Of a stretch of 64,000 nucleotides of DNA, positions 29,251 through 38,200 are shown piece after piece; the first letter of the stretch is position 1; each line of letters starts with the position of its first letter. The stretch spans positions 4,589,501 to 4,653,500 of the forward strand of contig JAWRVZ010000027.1 of NCBI GenBank assembly GCA_037043235.1, in the 5' to 3' direction. The notes under the pieces were generated by a model that saw only the letters and a program-made list of their open reading frames with translations, was not told the origin of the DNA and made no database searches. The translations under genes were made by a program, and so were the position numbers. Source of the stretch: Rhodeus uyekii. Lineage: Eukaryota; Chordata; Actinopteri; Cypriniformes; Acheilognathidae.

Positions 29251-32200
29251 TATATATATAAATATATATTTATATACTTTTTTTATTAAATAGACAGTGG
29301 TGTTTATAAACTGCAAAATATATTCTTTTTTTCTACCATAACTTATATACAGTAAAGAAGAATATATATTTTGCCATTTATAAACACCACTATCCTCCAA
29401 AGAAACATAATGGTTAAGATAAACCATAAATGAAGCTAATATTATTCACTCATCTGTATGTATAATCTGCACAGAAGGAATGATGAGCCAAAGCGCATAA
29501 TAACAGTTGCTGTGATCATATTTTCATGAACAGAAGCAAAATCAGCCCTTAGATTTCCCTTCTCTCCGCAGACTCAACAGCAGCCTGAGCTCTGCATGAA
29601 TGTGGGGCAGGAATAGCAGCTCAATGTGAGCTCGTACAGCTTCCTGCCAACGTTCACATCCCTGAAGCAATCACACAGTAATTCCCATTGGACAGGAGTC
29701 CTCGGTGGAGCTCACCGACTGCACAGAGTAATGAACTATTGATTCCCAACTCAGATTCAGACCCAAGATCATGTTCTCAACACCCCAGACACATAATCCC
29801 ACCTATCAACTTAGTATCCACGCTTTCCATTATCTCCTTCTGGAGAAGTTCCTGGTCGCTGCATTATCTGTTTAGGGGAGCAGGCTGTTTATAATGCAGT
29901 TGCTATGCTTGCTTTTGGAGGTACTTGTTATGTGAGTGGGCACTTGAGTGTTGATATGCATGCGGAGAAAGCCACTGGTCCAGATACATGCTAGCTATAT
30001 AAAAGTACAGTGAATATTTCATGATGCCATCTGGAGAGTGAGATATCTCTAGAGAAGTCCAGAGCGCTTGCTGCATTCCTCGAGTTTCCAAAGGCAAACT
30101 ACTGCTTTTTTCCTTACACTCAATCTAAGACTTTCCCAGAGGCTGGCGATTCTTTGAATCCTGGCAAAGTGGTGAGATGCAAATAATAGTTTCATTTACA
30201 ATTCTGCCAAAAGGGAAACAATGAAACAGAACTGGAATTGTACTGGAATTTTTTTTTCTGCATTATTTTATAACAGCTGCTTGTTACTATCCACAGCATG
30301 GCATAATCATTTCCAGTTTTCAAAGTCAAAACTATTTCCTTCAAGTTGAATGTTCTTTTTTGTTAAATTCAAACTTCTTCAAGCTTCTAAAAAAACAACA
30401 TCTGTAGATCTGAAGAGCTTGGTTTATGAAAATTGGGTATTTTTTTAAGCAGACTTAAGTGGGTTAACAAAATTGAAATTTTAAAAAAATTCTCCAAGAA
30501 TTCGATTACCATTCAACATGGGTTCTGTAAAATAAATAAAAAATATTGTGCATTTCTTTGATCAAAATACAGTTAAAGGGCAATATTCAAAATGTTGTAT
30601 CATTGTAAAATGTAATTAATTCCTGTGATGCAAAGCTGAACTTTCAGCATCATTAATTTAGTGCCACATGATCCTTCAGAAATCATTCTAATATTAATAA
30701 TTTTGTGGAAACCGTGATTTTTTTTATAGAAAGTTCAAAAGTAATCTTTTGTAACATTACACGTCTTTACTGTCACATTTGATCACATCCCTGCTTAAAA
30801 AAAAGAAAAATCCAATTTAGTAGATAAAAATAGTAATATTGAATATTTCAGGTTTGTTATTAAAAGGTTCTGTAAGTTTATGGATGCTGTTTCTAAGAGA
30901 AACAGTGTCATGAGATTTATCTGGAAAGCACACAATCATAAAAGAAAAAGAAGAACAGCAAGTCCACACAATTGCAGACAGGAGGAGGAGAATATCGAAG
31001 GACAGACACAACAATCTGATAATAGACAGAACTGAAAAACAACTTCATGATGGATACAAAAGTACAACAATGGATCACATCAATATAACTGCAAATTGTG
31101 TCTTGACTGTAGCTCCTACAGTTGTGGCAAATGGACCGTGTTAATTGATATTACAGTTCTTCAAAAGGCTAAACACAACACTCAGTTCATATGTAGCATC
31201 AGAAGCATACTAACCTCTCTCCACTCTTTAGTACCAATCCCTTGAACGTACAACACAACCACTGTGAAGAGAAAATGGAAAAATAATTGTCAAACACAGA
31301 AAGAAACGGTCAATAAGTAGATAAAAAGACTTGCAACTTTTGTACAATCTGGAGATGCTTCACCGAGAGCTTCATCCTAGCTTCTAATTAGAAAACGGCT
31401 TGGAAAAGTGCCTACTTAATGGGATGTGACCAGTATGAAGTATTAGTCTCAAATCCAGGTCGAAGTGTGGAGCAGCAGGTGTAAGGATCTAATTCATCAA
31501 TAACTTTATTCAATCATTCAAGAGGAGTCTAAACAGGAAATGCCCTGACCAACAGCGCTATGGGTGGTAATTGGAGTAGATGTCAGAAATGGCTTGATTA
31601 GATAGTCCAGCAAGCTCATGAAGAATACTAAATCTCCAACTCGCATCCTTGCTCTATAATGTGCCGACATAGAGTCGGAATATTTCAGGATTTGCTTTTT
31701 TGTTGGATGGATGGATGGATGGATATAGGATAATATATGGCAGAATTGTAATCACTATCATAAAACTTGGTGTATAGATATGTCTAATTATAAATTTAAA
31801 AAAATAATGTTTATGCATTTTGCATAAATAAATTGGGTAAAATAATGTAAATAAGCTCAGTATCCTGTTAATTATGTCAGTTAACGCTCATTCCACCCAA
31901 ACGGATCTTTTTTCCTGAGAACATCCCTGAAATTTAATCACTCTGAAAATAAGCCCAAAACAGCATTTCTTGTTTTTCACGATGCAAATGTTACTCGAAA
32001 CAAGGCATTATGAATGCATCTCTCTGTTGCACTGAACAAGATTAGACTGACCACATTCATTATTTTCAACTCCTCGAAAAATCTGCAGTAACTACACCGG
32101 GGCGGCTAATGTTTAACGATTTCACATAAATTACATGGAACAATCATCAGAGCACAAAAAGCATTTCAGGAAGAGTAGAGACACCTATTCAGGTATGACC

Positions 32201-35200
32201 TTTGCCAGATCAACCGAGGAACTGATTTAGAATAAATCTCAGTGCAAATTATGGCAACTCAGATGTCAGTCAAGCGTTTGATTGCTGTGAGCATTAGGGT
32301 GAAGGATTAATAAATGTTATAATTTGGGCTTCTCTGACTAAGGCAGGTTTAAAAAGGCAAGTTGAAAACAGAGTTTCCTTCCAAAGTAGTCCCTTTGATA
32401 CGTCTGGTAAAAGCAGTGGATAAAAAAAGCTATGTCCTAGGGGTACAACACTTTCAACAATGGCTTCACATACCAAATAGTCATGAATAACTCATTTGAA
32501 ACCTTCACACTTGTTTTCAAGGCAACAGCAAAATAATTCACGCGAGTAGCATTCATCGTTACGCTATTGACATCAGTTGGGAAGACGAAATGCTTTGTGT
32601 TTTTGCTCAGTGGTTGACCCTCTGAGGAAAGAAGAAACTCTGAATAATGCAAAATTAAAACAGGGCCACATTACATTAGCATGCATGCCGACCATTTTAT
32701 TACCCTTAAGAATAGTAAATACAACTCAGTCAGAATTATTATATGCTCATTAGTCAAATCAAGAAGGTCTAAATGAATATGTAAATTTTTCTAAATTTTA
32801 AATGCTAGCTATAATAATTCTTTATGCATGCAGTCGTTTGAGCAATGTTTTAAATTAAATACTACGCCATCAACAATTTGCTCTGCCTATTACTATTACT
32901 AGCACATTATTTAGCAATAATCAACTAAACTGTTGTCATATGACCTCATCACATTTAATTTTTAGTTCAGCAAAAGAGGTACTATTTTATGTTATAAAGA
33001 AATATTATTTTGCTATTTAAATTCAACTTTGTGCAAACTTCGATTTAGTAATCAGTCAAGGAAGGGATTTTAAATATAAGCAGTGTCTGAAATTGAATAT
33101 TTCCCTAATATATCATATGCGCAAAAACCGTATGTCAAAATATGCGAAATACATAGTATTTGAAAAACAATATGCAAAAAGTACCCAGATGAGCTACTAG
33201 TATCACCGAGATTCTGAAGTGCGCATTCATGGACACTTTACTATCCCATGATGCCATGGGAGATTATTTATGAATGGCAGAATCGATGCAGCTGAAGCTC
33301 CGTAGGTCACGTGACAATAACAACATGGCGGATGTAATACGTCAGAATTTCATTCGCACTACCAATATTCATACTAACATAGAACATATTTTAACATAAC
33401 AGTAAATAAATTCAAATTTAGTACCTACAAAGACTTCTTCAGGTTCAGACGCACCGGTAGTTTCAGTTTATCACACTGGAAATTGAAGCGTAAACACACT
33501 ACCCCCTTTAGTGCCTTTTGTTGTGTCCATAAATGTTTTGGCAAAAGTAATAGGTTATCCCAGGTATTCCAAGCATACAGAAAACATGCCTACTGTGCAT
33601 AATACTGAAATAATGAATGATGATAATAATAATAACAATGCCAAAATAGTAGTAGTAGTAGTATAATAGTAAATTATTCGAAAATACTGATGGACTGTTT
33701 TGGACACAAAAAAAAAGAACAATCACTAAGGGCCTGTTTACACCTGGTATTATATTTGATCAAGCCAATCACAATACCAATCACAGGGTCTAAAATGTTT
33801 GGAGCTTGTCCACTTTTGACCACTTCCAGAGTTAGTCGAAAAGCATTTGACCAGATTGCTTTTGAAGTCTAAACGCTCATATGGTTGAATGCGTTCAAAC
33901 AGCCACAAATGCTAGCCAGACGAGATTTAAACTTTGTCGACTGAGAAATATGTAGCAATCACATGCGATCAACCAAAACACATCTTAATAGCAGGAGTAA
34001 ACAGGGTTTAAGATCAAGACTTACCTGGTGCTGACCTTGAGAATGTGTCGACATCCAGCAAACTCCTGGAGAAAGAAAAACAGATGCTAAAGCACAAATT
34101 GGACAACAAAATAATTGTTGGTAATAATAAGCCAAGAAAATCAATCCAGGCTATTATTTTTTTGTTCTATTTCATTAAATGGATGGTTGCACAGAAACAA
34201 AAGCAGCTTCTATGTTTGTCCTATATGAACAAAGAGACTCATTGATGCTCAGGTCAAAGCAGGCTTGAGTTTTCTCCTGCCAAACATCAATGATGGAGGT
34301 CATGAACATCAAAATGTGTCTACATTAAAATAAAAATGTACCCTATTTACCTTATTATTTTAAGAATACAGTTTCCTTGCGTTCATTCAGTGGAAAACAT
34401 GTATTGAGTCCTTAACCATATTTTTCAATTGACTAAGTAAAATAAATACATAAACATACTTTTAAGAGAAAATGCATTATCATAAACATACATGAATGAT
34501 ATTGAGATGTTTTGTCAGCAAAAATGTTCCTGTTGTTATTGCAAGATTCATTGGGCATGTTATTATAAAGAAAAATGTGTTTTGTCTTCACAATCTTAAT
34601 CAGAATTGACTAACCTGCTCTTTCTCTAAAATGACTTTCCTTTTCAGACAACTTCATGAATTTCTCTCTTTTTTCTTTTCTTTTTTTACCACTTGACTTC
34701 ACTCTAGTGCATAACAGCCAGCCTTCACAATCTTATCAATTCCCACTTGATAAAATCAAGTCTCATCCTACATTTTTCGCATTGCGTATCTTGTTTTAGT
34801 TCAAACTTCAGCACAATACAGAAGTTAAATGGATTCTGAAAAGCATTTCTCACTGACCATATCTCTGTCAACTGAAAGATATTTCAACAAGGACAGCTGA
34901 TTTAAAGTAAGCTTTCAAAACATCTATTCGAGGTTTGAGTTTCCATCCATCAGTCTGTTATTGGTCTCCGACGGTGCATTTAAATTTATAAAGACCAGAC
35001 TCTTTTAAGACAGGCATGATGGACGACCAGTAACAGGAACATATAGATATTCTCTCAAAGGAGAATTGTGTTTGTGGAATAAATAGATAGAATAGAAGAA
35101 AAGGCTAGAGAAGTACAGCAGAGAGCACATTAATCCATCCGACCGAGCAGAGAATCGATTCCATCTCTAGTCTGCAGGATGCGGCTCTGAGCAACAGGAG

Positions 35201-38200
35201 GTATTGCCTGACATCTGGTGTGACGCCAGCTGTGACGTTTTAAGCCTGAATAAACGGGTGCTGAAGCTCTGGCATCTCAACAGGGAGCGCTTTCACGTGT
35301 CACCGTACTGAGGGGGATCCCTTTACACACGGTTTTTGGGTTTCAGGTGATGACCTTGATTAGAATATCACTGGAATAACATACTGCAAGCTTCCGACTT
35401 TGTTTTGCACTAATGCAAAATCACCTTCATCATGGCTGGGCGTAATAATCGACCCACATCGCATTAGTCGAACACATGAACTTTATTACTGGAATCATGT
35501 TATAAAATCACTAAGACAGGCAGCAACCTCCAAATCAGGTTATGAAGATCAGCTGATACATTATTCAAAGTTTGACGCATGCAAAGAGAGCCCAGTAGAC
35601 CTACATATCTGAATCTTGCTCACTTCGTTTGAAACAAGACATCACGAAATCTTCACTCAAAGGAATACATACTGACAGTAAAGTACAGCATTTTCCTTTC
35701 TGATACTGTCAGATTCCAGTCACATGTTCAAATAAATATACAGAGAAAACCTTTCCTTTGCTTCTCGAAATGTGATCCCAAAGATAGGGATTTACAAGCT
35801 TTCCCTGACAAATGCAACAGATCCTCTTAGATCTCCGGGTCTGGGTCTTCAACACATTCCATCTAGTTTCCCTCCAGACTCTCTCTTATTGAGTGACACA
35901 ACGGCATCTGCTGCAATCTGTGTTGACAGTGACAAACAACCTTGATGAATTGGCTTCCCTTGTGAACAGCTTCCACAATTTGCCAGTATAATGCAGCGAC
36001 AGAAAGATACTTTCACTAACTTGTTGCCTTGCAGAGTGGTATCTGTTTTGAATGCTGTTCTGCGACTTCATAAAAGATGAAAGTTTCCCGTGGAGTTCTG
36101 CATTTGGGTAACTACTCAAAGCCATCAAGTCTAATTGCTGGTTGCTTTTAACAGTAATTCCAAGATAGAAGCATAGTTAATATGCATGACACTAATTAAA
36201 CATGGATAAAAGTATGTGGACACCAAATCAACAAAGGGTTGATTGATGCTAAAATAAACAGGGTTTTATGGGTGGGCTGTCTCTTCCTCAGGTCCAACGA
36301 GTACGCTTCACCACCGAGGAACTTGGTGGGCAACTAGAAACACATCATTCTTTTGAAAGTCATTGTATACTGTAAAATTACAACCCAGGCTAAAATGCTA
36401 ATGGAAATGTTCAGCCAAAAATGAAAATTATGTCATTAATTTCTCACACTCATGTCGTTCCAAACCATAAGACTTTTGTTCATCTTTGGAACTCAAATAA
36501 AGATCATTTTGATTCAATCTGAGAGCTTTCTGTCCCTCCGTTGACAGATACGCAACTACCACTATGACGTTTCAAAAAGTTCATAAAGAGATCATAAAAC
36601 TAACCCATTGCAATTTTCTGAAGAGACTTGATTGCTTTATATAATGAACAGATTTAATTTAGGCTTTTATTCACATATAAACATGATCAGTGAACATAAA
36701 TAGAAGCTCAGTCGAACCTGCTTGACATGCGAGAACAAACCTCATTTGTTCTTGCAGAACCTCAAACGTACAACATAAGAATGAACCTCATTGGTTCTTG
36801 TTGAAGCTCAAACTTGCTGCGTAACACCAGAATGAACCTCATTGGTTCTTGTTGAAGCTCAAACTTGCTGCGTAACACCAGAATGAACCTCATTGGTTCT
36901 TGTTGAAGCTCAAACTTGCTGCGTAACACCAGAATGAACCTCATTGGTTCTTGGATGACAAGCTTGAGCATCCATTTAATCACAACTGAATTGTGTTGAT
37001 TAATGTTTATGTGATTTCAATCTGTTCATCATATAAAGCGATCAAGTCCCTTCAGAAAATTTGAACCTAACAATTTCGATCTCTTTATGAACTATTTCAA
37101 GCATCAAAGAGGTTGTTGCGTATCTGTTAAAGGAGGGACAGAAATCTCTCAAGATTTAATCAATATTTGTATTCCGAAGTTGAACGAAAGGCTTATGGGT
37201 TTAGAATAACATGAGGGTACATGAGGAACAACATTTACTCCTAAATTGTTCATGAAAGTAATGTGCCACCTAACCGATATAATTAACTAAAGTAAATATT
37301 AAATACTGTGATGTCAACATAAAAATATATTAATTTACAAATTATGCATATGGTAAAATTGTTTTGAGGTCATTGCAAAAAAAAAAACTATTTTAAGTGA
37401 TAATCCACCATGTAATAATAACAAAAGATGTTTTTACTGCCTCTAGTATTCATTCCATCTTAAAACTGCAGTATGAACATTTTGCGAGTTTTGAAAAAAT
37501 GTGAGCCTCGGTAGTAAAATGAATTATGTCACACAAAATTAAAACACTTTCATCACTTACTTCTATCATTTATAAACCTTTATGATTTTCAACGGTTTAC
37601 TTTCATTGTCCATAAAATGAGCAGTACTGGACACTACTGACTTAATTCATTCATGTTTTGCAGAAGAAAGTAAGTCTTCACGCTTGGAACAACATGAAGC
37701 TGATTAAAATCTGATAGAATTTTCATTTTTGGGTGAACAATCCCTTTTAAGACTTCACTCAAGCAGAATTTAAACAGGATACACACATTCTTTCAGTTAT
37801 GTAATGTATAAAGTCCACAAACCCAGCCAATCGTACCCTGCCCAGCTACAATTTCTTTAGTTTTTTTTTACCAGAGAGCTGCCATGCCCCAAACCCCTGC
37901 CTCAAAGTGAAGCAGAAACCCATTGGGCACTTTGAAGTGGCGCATATTTTTGTTTCTGTATTTCATGTTTTATAAATCCTGATCTGTTGCATTCATATCC
38001 CAGCAGGGTACAATGAAATATGTACCACGAGGAACCACTCGCTCCATTTTCTTGCCTCTGTCTTCCACCTCAGCCAAATTACTGCTGAAGGCTCAGCGGG
38101 CAAAGCCTGACGGCCGCAGATGTGCCTCATGTATAAAGAGACCTCCCTTGGATATCTGGGCAAGCAGTGTCTGAAGTGAAGGCTTTATGCAAACACACAG

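Noticed and set aside
36206..36235. A mariner terminal repeat (AAAGTATGTGGACACC).
   Set aside because: No matching inverse end or TA-bounded element was found nearby.
36781..36955. A CRISPR-like repeat array.
   Set aside because: The 51-bp units abut directly with no variable spacers, in a vertebrate intron; it is a minisatellite.
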